From the NCBI GenBank assembly GCA_934725305.1, contig CAKVBA010000003.1, forward strand, positions 40,877 through 104,876: 64,000 bases of DNA. The letters are read 5' to 3'. The notes under the pieces are model-generated. The model saw only the letters and a list, made by a program, of their open reading frames with translations, ran no database searches and was not told the DNA's origin. Position numbers and translations under genes: made by a program. This stretch comes from an uncultured Parabacteroides sp. GTDB taxonomy: Bacteria; Bacteroidota; Bacteroidia; Bacteroidales; Tannerellaceae. Every line of letters begins with the position of its first letter. The first letter of the stretch is position 1. Shown piece by piece: positions 1-8,570 of this stretch.

Positions 1-191
1 TTAAAATTGAAACAAAGTCAGAGAGAAATAAGAATCCTCTTATTATCCTTGAATCGGCTGACAAACAATTGATTGGTCAGATTTGTGCAAAGATTCGCTC
101 ATTCCGTATGCCGGAACCTTATAAGGGTAAGGGTATTAAGTTCGTGGGTGAAGAAATTCGCAGAAAGTCTGGTAAGTCAGCAGGTAAGTAA
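1..191 (+). CDS. rplF: 50S ribosomal protein uL6 (L6), C-terminal end only
   Basis: The reading frame is open from the left edge and stops at 189-191, giving about 62 residues of the C-terminus. It ends in the conserved L6 segment [13 protein letters not shown] followed by a basic [15 protein letters not shown] tail. L6 binds 23S rRNA near the base of the L7/L12 stalk. It is followed by rplR after 21 nt, as expected in the spc operon. The start lies outside the window, so the gene is partial only because of the window edge. Confidence 0.95.
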   Translation, partial: KIETKSERNKNPLIILESADKQLIGQICAKIRSFRMPEPYKGKGIKFVGEEIRRKSGKSAGK

Positions 192-212
192 TCTACGTAA
201 ACTGAAATTATC

Positions 213-557
213 ATGACAACTAAGGAAGAAAGAAGATTAAAAATAAAAAAAGGCGTACGCGGTAAGATTTCAGGTACAACTGAACGCCCACGCTTGACTG
301 TGTTTAGAAGCAATAAGCAGATCTATGCACAGGTTATTGATGATACAACAGGTAAGACTTTGGCTGCTGCCTCTTCTTTGAAGATGGATTTCAAAGGTTC
401 TAAGAGTGAAATCGCAGGTAAGGTTGGCGAGCAGATCGCTAAGAGCGCTCAAGAAGCTGGCGTACAGACTGTAGTGTTTGACCGTAACGGTTACCTGTAT
501 CATGGTAGAATTAAAGAATTAGCAGATGCTGCACGTAACGGCGGCCTTAAATTTTAA
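213..557 (+). CDS. rplR: 50S ribosomal protein uL18 (L18)
   Basis: The 114-residue product has the usual L18 length. It has a basic N-terminus ([18 protein letters not shown]), the core [20 protein letters not shown] and the C-terminal [22 protein letters not shown] motif. L18 binds 5S rRNA and anchors it in the large subunit. The gene sits between rplF and rpsE in canonical spc-operon order, and its stop codon overlaps the rpsE start by one base (TAATG), which suggests translational coupling. Confidence 0.97.
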   Translation: MTTKEERRLKIKKGVRGKISGTTERPRLTVFRSNKQIYAQVIDDTTGKTLAAASSLKMDFKGSKSEIAGKVGEQIAKSAQEAGVQTVVFDRNGYLYHGRIKELADAARNGGLKF

Positions 558-1081
558 TGAAGATGGCAGGAGTTAATAATAGAGTTAAATCGACCAACGA
601 CTTAGAGTTGAAGGATAGATTGGTTGCAATCAACCGTGTAACTAAAGTTACCAAGGGTGGACGTACTTTTAGTTTTGCTGCTATTGTTGTTGTAGGAAAC
701 GAAGACGGTATCATCGGTTGGGGCTTGGGTAAAGCTGGCGAAGTAACAACAGCTATCGCTAAAGGTGTAGAAGCTGCTAAGAAGAACTTGATCAAGGTTC
801 CTGTACATAAAGGTACAATTCCTCATGAACAGTCTTCTAAATTCGGTGGTGCTCGTGTATTCATTAAACCGGCAATGCCTGGTACCGGAGTTAAGGCTGG
901 TGGTGCTATGCGTGTCGTTTTGGAAAGTGCTGGTATAACTGATGTGTTGGCAAAATCAAAGGGTTCTTCAAATCCTCACAACTTGGTTAAGGCTACTATG
1001 GCTGCATTAAGTGAGTTGAGAAGCCCGTTGACAGTTGCTCAGACTAGAGGTATTAGTGTTGAAAAAGTATTTAGAGGTTAA
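557..1081 (+). CDS. rpsE: 30S ribosomal protein uS5 (S5)
   Basis: S5 of the small subunit takes part in decoding fidelity and in the mRNA entry tunnel. The 174-residue product has the N-terminal double-stranded-RNA-binding-like S5 domain ([19 protein letters not shown], about residues 19-37) and the C-terminal domain ending [10 protein letters not shown]. The ATG at 557 overlaps the rplR stop. A second in-frame ATG at 563 (MAGVNN...) matches the start I recall for Bacteroides homologues and may be the real one. The order rplR-rpsE-rpmD is canonical. Confidence 0.96.
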   Translation: MKMAGVNNRVKSTNDLELKDRLVAINRVTKVTKGGRTFSFAAIVVVGNEDGIIGWGLGKAGEVTTAIAKGVEAAKKNLIKVPVHKGTIPHEQSSKFGGARVFIKPAMPGTGVKAGGAMRVVLESAGITDVLAKSKGSSNPHNLVKATMAALSELRSPLTVAQTRGISVEKVFRG

Positions 1082-1098
1082 TTGGGAGGATTATATTT

Positions 1099-1275
1099 AT
1101 GGCAACTATTAAAGTTAAGCAGATAAAAAGTAGAATCAACTGCCCTATTGATCAGAAGAGAACTTTGGATGCATTGGGCTTGAAAAAGATGAATCGTGTT
1201 GTTGAGCACGAAGAGACTCCATCTATCTTGGGAATGATTGAAAAAGTGAAACATTTGGTTTCAGTAGAAAAGTAA
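1099..1275 (+). CDS. rpmD: 50S ribosomal protein uL30 (L30)
   Basis: This short gene encodes 58 residues starting MATIKVKQIKSRINCPIDQ and containing LDALGLKKMNRVVEHEETP, typical of L30. It lies between rpsE and rplO, its expected place. A GGAGG at 1085-1089 sits about ten bases before the ATG, a good Shine-Dalgarno match that is uncommon in this phylum. L30 is a small globular protein of the large subunit. Confidence 0.95.
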   Translation: MATIKVKQIKSRINCPIDQKRTLDALGLKKMNRVVEHEETPSILGMIEKVKHLVSVEK

Positions 1276-1301
1276 TAATCGGTAAAAAATAATTATACGA
1301 T

Positions 1302-1748
1302 ATGAATTTATCTAATTTAAAACCTGCTGAAGGATCTACCAAGACTAGAAAAAGAATCGGCCGTGGTCCTGGTTCTGGATTAGGAGGAACTTCAACAAGA
1401 GGTCACAAGGGTGCTAAGTCTAGATCTGGCTACAAGAATAAGATTGGTTTCGAAGGTGGTCAGATGCCTATTCAGAGACGTTTGCCGAAGTTTGGTTTCA
1501 AGAATATTAACCGCGTAGAATATAAGGCTATTAACATTTCTACTTTGCAGCAGATGGCTGAAGCTTCTGAGTTGACAAAGATCGGTGTTAATGAACTTGT
1601 TGAAGCTGGTTTCATCAATGCTTCTCAGTTGGTTAAGATTCTTGGTAATGGTAACCTGACTGCTAAATTGGAAGTTGAAGCTCATGCTTTCTCTAAGAGT
1701 GCAGAGGCTGCTATCCAAGCAGTAGGTGGAACTGTTGTTAAACTCTAA
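1302..1748 (+). CDS. rplO: 50S ribosomal protein uL15 (L15)
   Basis: The 148-residue product begins MNLSNLKPAEGSTKTRKR and carries the basic glycine-rich L15 signature (GRGPGSGLGGTSTRGHKG, about residues 20-37), then EGGQMPIQRRLPKFGF. The C-terminal half has the KLEVEAHAFSKSAEAAI motif. L15 is an assembly protein threaded into 23S rRNA. The stop is 3 nt before the secY ATG, so the two are probably co-translated. Confidence 0.97.
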   Translation: MNLSNLKPAEGSTKTRKRIGRGPGSGLGGTSTRGHKGAKSRSGYKNKIGFEGGQMPIQRRLPKFGFKNINRVEYKAINISTLQQMAEASELTKIGVNELVEAGFINASQLVKILGNGNLTAKLEVEAHAFSKSAEAAIQAVGGTVVKL

Positions 1749-1751
1749 GTT

Positions 1752-3092
1752 ATGAGAGCTGTTGAAACAATAAAGAATATCTGGAAGATTGAGGATCTGA
1801 GAAATCGGATCCTCACCACTCTTTTATTGGTGGCTATTTACCGTTTTGGGACATATGTCGTACTTCCAGGTATTGATCCTAAAGCCTTGACTGCACTGCA
1901 GGAGCAGACGAGAGGCGGTTTGTTAGCACTGTTGGATATGTTTTCTGGTGGTGCTTTTTCTAATGCTTCAATCTTTGCATTAGGTATTATGCCGTACATC
2001 TCTGCTTCTATTGTTATGCAGTTGATGGCTATTGCAGTCCCTTCTTTCCAAAAGTTACAGCGGGAAGGAGAGAGTGGACGTAGGAAGATTAATCAGTGGA
2101 CTCGTTATTTGACGGTTGCAATCTTGTTGTTCCAAGGTCCTACTTACCTTGTTAACTTGAGCGTTCAGCTTCGGGCAAGTGGAGCTGCTTTGCCTCCGGG
2201 ATTGTGGTTTACAATTTCTTCTGCGATCATCTTGGCTGCAGGTAGTATGTTTATTTTATGGTTGGGTGAAAGAATTACGGATAAAGGTGTTGGAAATGGT
2301 ATTTCTTTTATCATCTTGGTTGGTATCATTGCTCGTCTGCCTCATTCTTTGTTCCAGGAGTTTATCTCTAGAACAAGTGAAAAGACCGGTGGTTTGGTAA
2401 TGTTCTTGATTGAAATGTTGTTCTTGTTGCTTGTTATTGCAGGTGCCATCTTATTGGTACAAGGTACTCGTAAAGTTCCTGTGCAGTATGCAAAAAGAAT
2501 TATTGGTAATAAGCAGTATGGTGGTGCACGTCAGTATATTCCGTTGAAGGTTAATGCTGCTAATGTTATGCCTATCATTTTTGCTCAGGCAATTATGTTT
2601 ATTCCTATTTCAATTGTAGGTTTCTCTAGCACAGGCGAACAGAGTGGTTTCTGGGCTGCATTTATGGATAACACAGGTTTTTGGTATAACTTTGTTTTTG
2701 CTGTATTGATTATCCTGTTTACCTATTTCTATACAGCTATTACAATCAACCCCACTCAGATGTCTGATGATTTGAAACGTAATAATGGATTTATTCCGGG
2801 TGTTAAACCAGGTAAACCGACCAAAGATTATTTGGATACTATTATGGACCGTATTACTTTGCCGGGTGCGTTTTTCCTTGCTTTGGTAGCTATTATGCCC
2901 TCTTTTGCGAGAATCGCTGGTGTAAGTATGGAGTTCTCCCAATTCTTTGGAGGTACATCTTTGTTGATTTTGGTTGGTGTAGTGTTGGATACATTGCAGC
3001 AAGTCGAAAGTCATTTATTAATGCGTCATTATGACGGATTGTTGAAGTCAGGAAGAATTAAAGGTCGTACAGGCTCTGTTGCCGCTTATTGA
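1752..3092 (+). CDS. secY: Preprotein translocase channel subunit SecY
   Basis: SecY forms the inner-membrane channel through which Sec-dependent proteins are exported or inserted. The 446-residue sequence has a short amphipathic N-terminus and about ten hydrophobic segments. Family signatures are GIMPYISASIVMQL (about residues 78-91), the plug region after LPGID, and the cytosolic loop NNGFIPGVKPGKPTKDYLD near residue 350. The length is typical. It is the standard secY of the spc operon, between rplO and map. Confidence 0.97.
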   Translation: MRAVETIKNIWKIEDLRNRILTTLLLVAIYRFGTYVVLPGIDPKALTALQEQTRGGLLALLDMFSGGAFSNASIFALGIMPYISASIVMQLMAIAVPSFQKLQREGESGRRKINQWTRYLTVAILLFQGPTYLVNLSVQLRASGAALPPGLWFTISSAIILAAGSMFILWLGERITDKGVGNGISFIILVGIIARLPHSLFQEFISRTSEKTGGLVMFLIEMLFLLLVIAGAILLVQGTRKVPVQYAKRIIGNKQYGGARQYIPLKVNAANVMPIIFAQAIMFIPISIVGFSSTGEQSGFWAAFMDNTGFWYNFVFAVLIILFTYFYTAITINPTQMSDDLKRNNGFIPGVKPGKPTKDYLDTIMDRITLPGAFFLALVAIMPSFARIAGVSMEFSQFFGGTSLLILVGVVLDTLQQVESHLLMRHYDGLLKSGRIKGRTGSVAAY

Positions 3093-3096
3093 TAGG

Positions 3097-3882
3097 ATGA
3101 TCTATTTAAAAACAGATGAAGAAGTCGAGTTGATGTATGCTGCAAATCAGCTTGTGGGAAGAACATTGGGTGAGTTAGCTAAGCATATCGCTCCTGGTGT
3201 TTCAACTCTTCAACTTGATAAGATTGCCGAGGAGTTCATTAGGGATAATGGAGCAGTTCCGGCTTTTTTGGGATACGGAGGTTTTCCAAATTCAATTTGT
3301 GCTTCAGTCAATGAACATGTTGTTCATGGTATTCCTTCAGACAAGATTATTTTGAAAGAAGGCGATATTATTTCAGTTGATTGTGGAACTATCTTGAATG
3401 GGTTTGTAGGTGATTCTGCCTACACTTTTTGTGTAGGAGAGGTTGATCCTGCTGTTCGAAAACTGTTGCAGACGACAAAAGAATCATTGTATTTTGGTAT
3501 CGAACATGCAATAGAAGGTAAGCGGATTGGTGATATCAGTAATGCTGTACAAAGTTATTGTGAAGCCCGCAACTATTCGGTCGTTCGAGAGTTGGTCGGT
3601 CACGGTATTGGCCGCAAGATGCATGAGGAACCTGAAGTCCCTAATTATGGTAGACGTGGTTGTGGCCCGTTATTGCGTAGTGGAATGTGCATTTGCATTG
3701 AACCTATGATTAATATGGGAAGCAAGAATGTCGTTTTCGAAAGAGATGGTTGGACAGTTCGTACCAAGGATCGTAAATGTTCTGCTCATTTTGAACACTG
3801 CATTGCAATTCGTCCAGATGGGCCTCGGATTTTGTCTTCATTTGATTTTATAGAAGAAGTACTAGGTAATAATGCAATTTAA
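3097..3882 (+). CDS. map: Type I methionine aminopeptidase
   Basis: This enzyme removes the initiator methionine from nascent proteins. The chosen ATG at 3097 gives 261 residues starting MIYLKTDEEVELM and leaves 4 nt after the secY stop. A TTG at 3079 is in frame but would overlap secY. The five metal ligands are visible: Asp in SVDCGT, Asp in VGDSAY, His in GHGIGRKMHEEPEVPNYG, Glu in CIEPMIN and Glu in HFEHCIAI. Its place between secY and infA is normal in Bacteroidota and Gram-positives. Confidence 0.95.
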   Translation: MIYLKTDEEVELMYAANQLVGRTLGELAKHIAPGVSTLQLDKIAEEFIRDNGAVPAFLGYGGFPNSICASVNEHVVHGIPSDKIILKEGDIISVDCGTILNGFVGDSAYTFCVGEVDPAVRKLLQTTKESLYFGIEHAIEGKRIGDISNAVQSYCEARNYSVVRELVGHGIGRKMHEEPEVPNYGRRGCGPLLRSGMCICIEPMINMGSKNVVFERDGWTVRTKDRKCSAHFEHCIAIRPDGPRILSSFDFIEEVLGNNAI

Positions 3883-3894
3883 TTAAATTCGTAT

Positions 3895-4113
3895 ATGGCT
3901 AAACAGTCAGCAATTGAACAAGATGGAGTAATTGTTGAAGCATTGTCAAATGCAATGTTTCGCGTTGAATTGGAGAATGGACATGAAATTACTGCCCATA
4001 TTTCTGGTAAGATGAGGATGCATTACATTAAGATTCTTCCAGGTGACAAGGTAAGAGTGGAAATGTCTCCATATGATCTATCGAAAGGTAGAATTGCTTT
4101 TAGATATAAATAA
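3895..4113 (+). CDS. infA: Translation initiation factor IF-1
   Basis: The 72-residue S1/OB-fold protein starts [20 protein letters not shown] and contains the conserved [20 protein letters not shown] and [20 protein letters not shown] segments. IF-1 binds the 30S A site during initiation. The length is exactly typical. It lies between map and rpmJ, the usual neighbourhood at the spc/alpha junction. Confidence 0.97.
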   Translation: MAKQSAIEQDGVIVEALSNAMFRVELENGHEITAHISGKMRMHYIKILPGDKVRVEMSPYDLSKGRIAFRYK

Positions 4114-4127
4114 AAAATTAACGAAAT

Positions 4128-4244
4128 ATGAAAGTAAGAGCATCTTTAAAGAAGCGTACACCTGAATGTAAGATCGTAAGAAGAAAGGGTCGCTTATACG
4201 TTATTAACAAGAAAAATCCTAAGTATAAACAACGTCAAGGATAA
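4128..4244 (+). CDS. rpmJ: 50S ribosomal protein bL36 (L36), zinc-free form
   Basis: This very short gene encodes 38 residues beginning [19 protein letters not shown] and ending KYKQRQG. The overall pattern is clearly L36. The zinc ribbon of the C+ form (three Cys and one His) is not conserved: only one Cys remains, in PECKIV, and the later positions read YVINKKN. This is therefore a C- (zinc-independent) paralogue type. It starts 14 nt after infA. Confidence 0.95.
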   Translation: MKVRASLKKRTPECKIVRRKGRLYVINKKNPKYKQRQG

Positions 4245-4249
4245 TTTAT

Positions 4250-4257
4250 TATTTTTG
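4250..4257 (+). promoter_or_regulatory. Possible promoter -7 element before rpsM
   Basis: TATTTTTG matches the Bacteroides -7 consensus TAnnTTTG and lies 22 bases before the rpsM ATG. No clear -33 TTTG is seen at the right distance, so this may only boost the alpha-operon genes. The site also sits in a near-palindrome of A/T bases around TTTTTGCAAAA. Confidence 0.35.
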
Positions 4258-4279
4258 CAAAATAATTTAAGTAAGTAAT

Positions 4280-4660
4280 ATGGCTATAAGAATAGTTGGT
4301 GTAGACTTGCCACAGAATAAAAGAGGAGAAATTGCCTTGACCTATATTTATGGAATTGGTCGTAGTGCAGCAAGCTCAATTTTAGATAAAGCAGGCATTG
4401 ATCGTGATATCAAAGTGAAAGACTGGACAGATGATCAGGCTGCTAAGGTTCGTGAAATTATCGGCGCTGAATATAAAGTAGAGGGTGATCTTCGTTCAGA
4501 AATTCAGTTGAATATTAAGCGTTTGATGGATATTGGTTGCTACAGAGGTGTTCGTCATCGTATTGGTTTGCCTTTGCGTGGACAGAAGACAAAGAACAAT
4601 TCTCGTACTCGTAAGGGTAAGAAGAAAACTGTTGCAAATAAGAAAAAAGCTACTAAATAA
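4280..4660 (+). CDS. rpsM: 30S ribosomal protein uS13 (S13)
   Basis: The 126-residue product starts [20 protein letters not shown] and carries the S13 helix-turn-helix region ([19 protein letters not shown]) and the C-terminal signature [20 protein letters not shown]. It ends in a lysine-rich tail. S13 sits in the head of the 30S subunit and contacts P-site tRNA. It opens the alpha operon (rpsM-rpsK-rpsD-rpoA-rplQ), 35 nt after rpmJ. Confidence 0.97.
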   Translation: MAIRIVGVDLPQNKRGEIALTYIYGIGRSAASSILDKAGIDRDIKVKDWTDDQAAKVREIIGAEYKVEGDLRSEIQLNIKRLMDIGCYRGVRHRIGLPLRGQKTKNNSRTRKGKKKTVANKKKATK

Positions 4661-4671
4661 TAAGAGTTAAT

Positions 4672-5061
4672 ATGGCAAAAAAAACAGTCGCAGCAAAGAA
4701 GAGAAATGTAAAAGTTGACGCTTACGGTCAAGCTCATATTCATTCTTCTTTTAATAATATTATTGTGTCTCTTGCCAATAGCGAAGGTCAGGTAATCAGC
4801 TGGTCTTCTGCAGGTAAGATGGGTTTTAGAAGTTCTAAAAAGAATACCCCTTATGCAGCTCAAATGGCAGCACAGGATTGTGCTAAGGTAGCTTATGATT
4901 TAGGTTTGAGAAAAGTAAAGGTATTCGTTAAAGGACCGGGTAACGGTCGTGAATCAGCTATCAGAACGATTCATGGTGCTGGTATCGAAGTAACTGAAAT
5001 CGTAGACGTTACTCCATTACCACATAACGGATGTCGTCCTCCTAAAAAGAGAAGAGTATAA
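4672..5061 (+). CDS. rpsK: 30S ribosomal protein uS11 (S11)
   Basis: The 129-residue product has the S11 core [18 protein letters not shown], the segment [20 protein letters not shown] and the invariant C-terminus [19 protein letters not shown]11 lines the 30S platform next to the mRNA E site. It follows rpsM by 11 nt. An unusually long gap of 120 nt separates it from rpsD, described as a separate feature. Confidence 0.97.
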   Translation: MAKKTVAAKKRNVKVDAYGQAHIHSSFNNIIVSLANSEGQVISWSSAGKMGFRSSKKNTPYAAQMAAQDCAKVAYDLGLRKVKVFVKGPGNGRESAIRTIHGAGIEVTEIVDVTPLPHNGCRPPKKRRV

Positions 5062-5083
5062 TAAATCATAGTTTCTTGAAAAT

Positions 5084-5158
5084 TGAATCCGGAATTGTGA
5101 ATAGATTACATATTGACCTTATCCTCTCTGTGATCGCGGCTGCACGGTTCCAGATTCA
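5084..5158 (+). promoter_or_regulatory. Candidate structured RNA leader of rpsD (S4 autoregulation?)
   Basis: The rpsK-rpsD gap contains a long inverted repeat. Bases 5084-5099 (TGAATCCGGAATTGTG) can pair along their whole length with 5143-5158 (CACGGTTCCAGATTCA), giving 15 of 16 pairs including two G-U wobbles and one C-A mismatch. The 43-base interior (5100-5142) is partly G/C-rich. The stem ends 23 bases before the rpsD ATG, and no U-tract follows, so it is not an intrinsic terminator. Since S4 is a classic autogenous repressor of alpha operons, an S4-binding leader is the natural guess. The structure is seen; the function is inferred. Confidence 0.55.
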
Positions 5159-5181
5159 TTAGAATATTAAAACAAAATAAA

Positions 5182-5787
5182 ATGGCAAGATATACTGGAC
5201 CTAAAACAAGAATTGCCCGTAAATTTGGTGAGGCTATTTTCGGTGCGGATAAAGTTCTTTCTAAGAAAAACTATCCTCCTGGACAGCATGGTAACTCAAG
5301 AAAGAGAAAAACTTCTGAGTATGGTATTCAGCTTCGTGAGAAGCAGAAAGCTAAATATACTTATGGTGTATTGGAAAAACAGTTTAGAAACTTGTTTACT
5401 AAGGCTACTCGTTCTACTGGTATTACAGGTGAAGTTTTGCTTCAGTTGTTAGAGGCTCGTTTGGACAATGTAGTTTATCGTTTGGGTATTGCTCCAACTA
5501 GAGCAGCTGCTCGTCAGTTGGTTTCTCACCGTCACATCACTGTTGATGGTCAGGTAGTGAATATCCCTTCTTATACACTTAAGGCTGGTCAGATTGTTGG
5601 TGTTAGAGAAAAATCTAAATCTTTGGAAGTAGTTGCTGATGCATTGGCAGGGTTCAATCATAGTAAATATCCTTGGATTGAATGGGATCAGACTTCTATG
5701 AGCGGAAAGTTACTGCATTTGCCGGAAAGAGCTGACATTCCTGAAAACATTAAAGAGCAGTTGATCGTAGAATTGTATTCTAAATAA
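5182..5787 (+). CDS. rpsD: 30S ribosomal protein uS4 (S4)
   Basis: S4 is a primary 16S rRNA binder that nucleates assembly of the 30S body. The 201-residue product starts [20 protein letters not shown], has the S4-type fold ([15 protein letters not shown]) and the S4 RNA-binding domain ([19 protein letters not shown]...[14 protein letters not shown], about residues 90-135). It ends [15 protein letters not shown]. There is no N-terminal zinc-finger cysteine set. The preceding structured leader suggests local control of rpsD, rpoA and rplQ. Confidence 0.97.
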   Translation: MARYTGPKTRIARKFGEAIFGADKVLSKKNYPPGQHGNSRKRKTSEYGIQLREKQKAKYTYGVLEKQFRNLFTKATRSTGITGEVLLQLLEARLDNVVYRLGIAPTRAAARQLVSHRHITVDGQVVNIPSYTLKAGQIVGVREKSKSLEVVADALAGFNHSKYPWIEWDQTSMSGKLLHLPERADIPENIKEQLIVELYSK

Positions 5788-5799
5788 TAATTGATTTCC

Positions 5800-6792
5800 A
5801 TGGCGATATTAGCATTTCAAAAACCCGATAAAGTATTAATGTTGGAAGCGGACAATTTCTTCGGAAAGTTTGAATTTCGTCCGTTGGAACCCGGCTATGG
5901 TATTACTATAGGTAATGCTTTGCGCCGTATTCTCTTGTCGTCTCTTGAAGGTTTTGCTATTACATCCATTAAAATCGACGGTGTTGATCATGAATTTGGT
6001 ACAATACCGGGTGTGATAGAGGATGTAACGAACATCATCTTGAATCTTAAGCAAGTGCGTTTCAAGCATATCGTTGACGATATTGAGAATGAAAAAGTTA
6101 GTCTTACTGTTTCGGGTTCGGAAGTGTTCAACGCCGGTGATATAGGCAAACAGCTGACAGGTTTCGAAGTCTTGAATCCTGACTTGGTTATTTGCCACTT
6201 GGATCCGAACGCAAGTTTTCAAATTGAGCTGACTATTAATAAAGGACGTGGTTATGTACCTGCTGATGAAAACAGAGATCCAAACGCAGACGTTCATGTT
6301 ATTGCAATCGACTCTATTTACACTCCGATACGTAACGTTAAGTATTCAATTGAGAACTTCCGTGTTGAACAGAAGACGGACTATGAAAAGTTGGTTCTTG
6401 AAATAGCCACAGATGGTTCAATCCATCCGAAGGAAGCGTTGAAGGAGGCTGCAAAGATTCTGATTCATCATTTTATGTTGTTCTCAGATGAAAAAATTGC
6501 AATTGAGACTGTAGATACAGAAGGTAATGAAGAATTTGATGAAGAGGTTCTTCATATGCGTCAATTGTTAAAGAGCAAGTTGGCTGATATGGACCTTTCA
6601 GTACGTGCATTGAATTGCTTGAAGGCCGCAGACGTTGAAACTTTGGGCGAATTGGTTAAATTCAACAAGAATGATTTGTTGAAGTTCCGCAATTTCGGTA
6701 AGAAGTCGCTCACAGAACTTGATGAATTGCTTGAGAGTCTGAACCTTTCTTTCGGTATGGATATCACTAAATATAAATTAGATAAAGAGTAA
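5800..6792 (+). CDS. rpoA: DNA-directed RNA polymerase alpha subunit
   Basis: This is the assembly platform of RNA polymerase. The ATG at 5800 gives 330 residues starting [12 protein letters not shown]; a TTG at 5791 is in frame but less likely. The N-terminal dimerisation domain shows [20 protein letters not shown] and [10 protein letters not shown]. The C-terminal domain (about residues 260-330) shows [20 protein letters not shown] and [16 protein letters not shown], which contacts UP elements and activators. It lies between rpsD and rplQ as usual. Confidence 0.97.
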   Translation: MAILAFQKPDKVLMLEADNFFGKFEFRPLEPGYGITIGNALRRILLSSLEGFAITSIKIDGVDHEFGTIPGVIEDVTNIILNLKQVRFKHIVDDIENEKVSLTVSGSEVFNAGDIGKQLTGFEVLNPDLVICHLDPNASFQIELTINKGRGYVPADENRDPNADVHVIAIDSIYTPIRNVKYSIENFRVEQKTDYEKLVLEIATDGSIHPKEALKEAAKILIHHFMLFSDEKIAIETVDTEGNEEFDEEVLHMRQLLKSKLADMDLSVRALNCLKAADVETLGELVKFNKNDLLKFRNFGKKSLTELDELLESLNLSFGMDITKYKLDKE

Positions 6793-6800
6793 GTAAAGCG

Positions 6801-7262
6801 ATGAGACATAATAAAAAATTTAATCATTTAGGTCGTACAAACACTCACCGTGACGCGATGCTTTCAAATATGGCTTGTTCTTTGATCAAGCATAAAAGAA
6901 TCTTTACTACGACAGCTAAAGCGAAAGCACTTCGTAAGTTTGTAGAACCGCTGATCACAAAGTCTAAAGAGGATACAACTCATTCGAGACGTGTGGTATT
7001 TAGCAATTTGCAGGACAAATTTGCTGTAACAGAATTGTTCAAAGAAATCTCTCAGAAGATTGGTGATCGTCCCGGTGGTTATACAAGAATCATTAAGACT
7101 GGTAACCGTTTGGGTGATAATGCTGCAATGTGCTTCATTGAATTAGTTGACTACAACGAAAACATGATGAAGGATTCTGCTGCTAAGAAAACTGTTAAAA
7201 CAAGACGTTCACGCAAAAAATCAGCTGCTGCTGATGTTAGTGACGAAAATGTTGCTCAATAA
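6801..7262 (+). CDS. rplQ: 50S ribosomal protein bL17 (L17)
   Basis: The 153-residue product begins [20 protein letters not shown] and has the L17 core [25 protein letters not shown] and [21 protein letters not shown]. The core is normally about 120 residues. Here a Lys/Ala/Ser-rich tail of about 30 residues (from [16 protein letters not shown]) extends it, common in Bacteroidota. It is the last gene of the alpha operon and is followed 20 bases later by a terminator. Confidence 0.97.
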   Translation: MRHNKKFNHLGRTNTHRDAMLSNMACSLIKHKRIFTTTAKAKALRKFVEPLITKSKEDTTHSRRVVFSNLQDKFAVTELFKEISQKIGDRPGGYTRIIKTGNRLGDNAAMCFIELVDYNENMMKDSAAKKTVKTRRSRKKSAAADVSDENVAQ

Positions 7263-7282
7263 TATTTATTTGGCTATATTAG

Positions 7283-7316
7283 AAAAGGGTGTTTCGATTT
7301 CGATTCACCCTTTTTT
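7283..7316 (+). terminator. Intrinsic terminator of the alpha operon
   Basis: AAAAGGGTG (7283-7291) pairs with CACCCTTTT (7306-7314), followed by T residues. It lies directly after rplQ. Confidence 0.85.
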
Positions 7317-7433
7317 ATTGAGGTACACCTTCTGTGTATAAACATGGTCAGGTGGATGTAATTTTTGGGCTCGAGAAATGCACATTTATAGATTCTGGCG
7401 GACTCTTTCTGTTTTCATGATAGCCTTATAATG

Positions 7434-7467
7434 GCATTCTAACGGTATTTAAACACCGTTAGAATGC
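7434..7467. repeat. 13-bp perfect inverted repeat
   Basis: GCATTCTAACGGT (7434-7446) is repeated inverted as ACCGTTAGAATGC (7455-7467) around the 8-base loop ATTTAAAC. The rest of 7317-7523 shows no gene. There is no U-tract in the plus direction. It may terminate the converging minus-strand unit ending at 7524, or be a small extragenic palindrome. Confidence 0.6.
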
Positions 7468-7523
7468 TGTTTAAATGCTTACTTTTGATCGAATGGATTG
7501 TGGTAGGCCTGTTTGGAGCTTCT

Positions 7524-8570
7524 TTAGAAGTACTTCTCTATCTTGTCGAATGTTCGTATCCCTTTTAAGTAAAAGAGCTTGATTAGGCTCTCGTTGAGCA
7601 GTTCGGGAATATTGTTTACTGTCGTTTTGTTCAGGTTCTCTTCCCTTATTCCTTTATACTCTTTTTGTAGTTTGTGAAATTCTTTACGCGCATCATAGAC
7701 AGCCTTTGCGTTTTTAGGATGGCCACAAGCAAGGAACTTGGCTGCTGCTATGTAGTCGAGAATCATTCTTACTCGCATGACATGATTCAGCTCTTTTGTG
7801 GGTAAATTCTTGTAAAGCATCAGTAGGTTGTTGCGGAAATTCAGGAATGTCTTGTGTGGACTTTCTGCTTTCAGTGTTGCTCCTCCTACATGATACACGA
7901 CCGACTTCGGGCAGCAAACCAATCGGTGACCTCTTGAACGAAGTCTCCAGCAGAGATCAATCTCCTCTTGGTGGGCAAAAAATCCCTTATCCAGTCCGCC
8001 TACCTCTTTATATAGTCCTGTTCTGATGAACAGGCAGGCTCCTGTTGCCCATATCAGGTCGGCGGGTGTGTCGTATTGTCCATGATCCTTTTCTACGATG
8101 TGGAGCAGTCTGCCACGGCAGAAAGGATAGCCATATTTGTCTATGTAGCCTCCGGCGGCTCCGGCATATTCAAACATCGTTTTGTTTCGTTGTGCCAATA
8201 TCTTGGGCTGTACTCCGGCAATGGTCGGGTCAGAGTCCAGCATCTGTAAGGGTGCTTCCAGCCATCCCGCTGTTACCTCTACGTCGCTGTTCAGCAAAAC
8301 GCTATACTCGGCATCTACCTCTTTCAGTGCCAGGTTGTATCCTTCTGCAAAGCCATGGTTGCATGTAAATTTGATGATGCGCACCGAAGGAAACTTCTCT
8401 TTCAGCATCGGTAATGAGTCGTCTGTCGAGCCATTATCTGCAACAATCACCTCTGCGATTTCTTCCGGGCTGTTACTAATGACTGATGGAAGAAATTGTT
8501 CCATCAGTTTCCTGCCGTTCCAGTTGAGAATGACAACCGCTACTTTTTTCTTATTTCTTTGATCTTTCAT
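7524..8570 (-). CDS. Family 2 glycosyltransferase (rhamnosyltransferase-like)
   Basis: It transfers a sugar from a nucleotide donor, probably to a surface polysaccharide or lipid-linked glycan; the donor cannot be named. The chosen ATG (8570) gives 348 residues starting MKDQRNKKKVAVVILNWNGR. GT-A landmarks are VVILNWNG, ADNGSTDDS, the DxD-like LLNSDVEVTAGWL, and HQEEIDLCWRLRSRGH, which resembles dTDP-rhamnosyltransferases. The frame is open further upstream, but those starts lie deep inside the upstream acyltransferase gene. The chosen start overlaps that gene by 20 nt, so the two are coupled. Confidence 0.88.
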   Translation of the reverse strand: MKDQRNKKKVAVVILNWNGRKLMEQFLPSVISNSPEEIAEVIVADNGSTDDSLPMLKEKFPSVRIIKFTCNHGFAEGYNLALKEVDAEYSVLLNSDVEVTAGWLEAPLQMLDSDPTIAGVQPKILAQRNKTMFEYAGAAGGYIDKYGYPFCRGRLLHIVEKDHGQYDTPADLIWATGACLFIRTGLYKEVGGLDKGFFAHQEEIDLCWRLRSRGHRLVCCPKSVVYHVGGATLKAESPHKTFLNFRNNLLMLYKNLPTKELNHVMRVRMILDYIAAAKFLACGHPKNAKAVYDARKEFHKLQKEYKGIREENLNKTTVNNIPELLNESLIKLFYLKGIRTFDKIEKYF

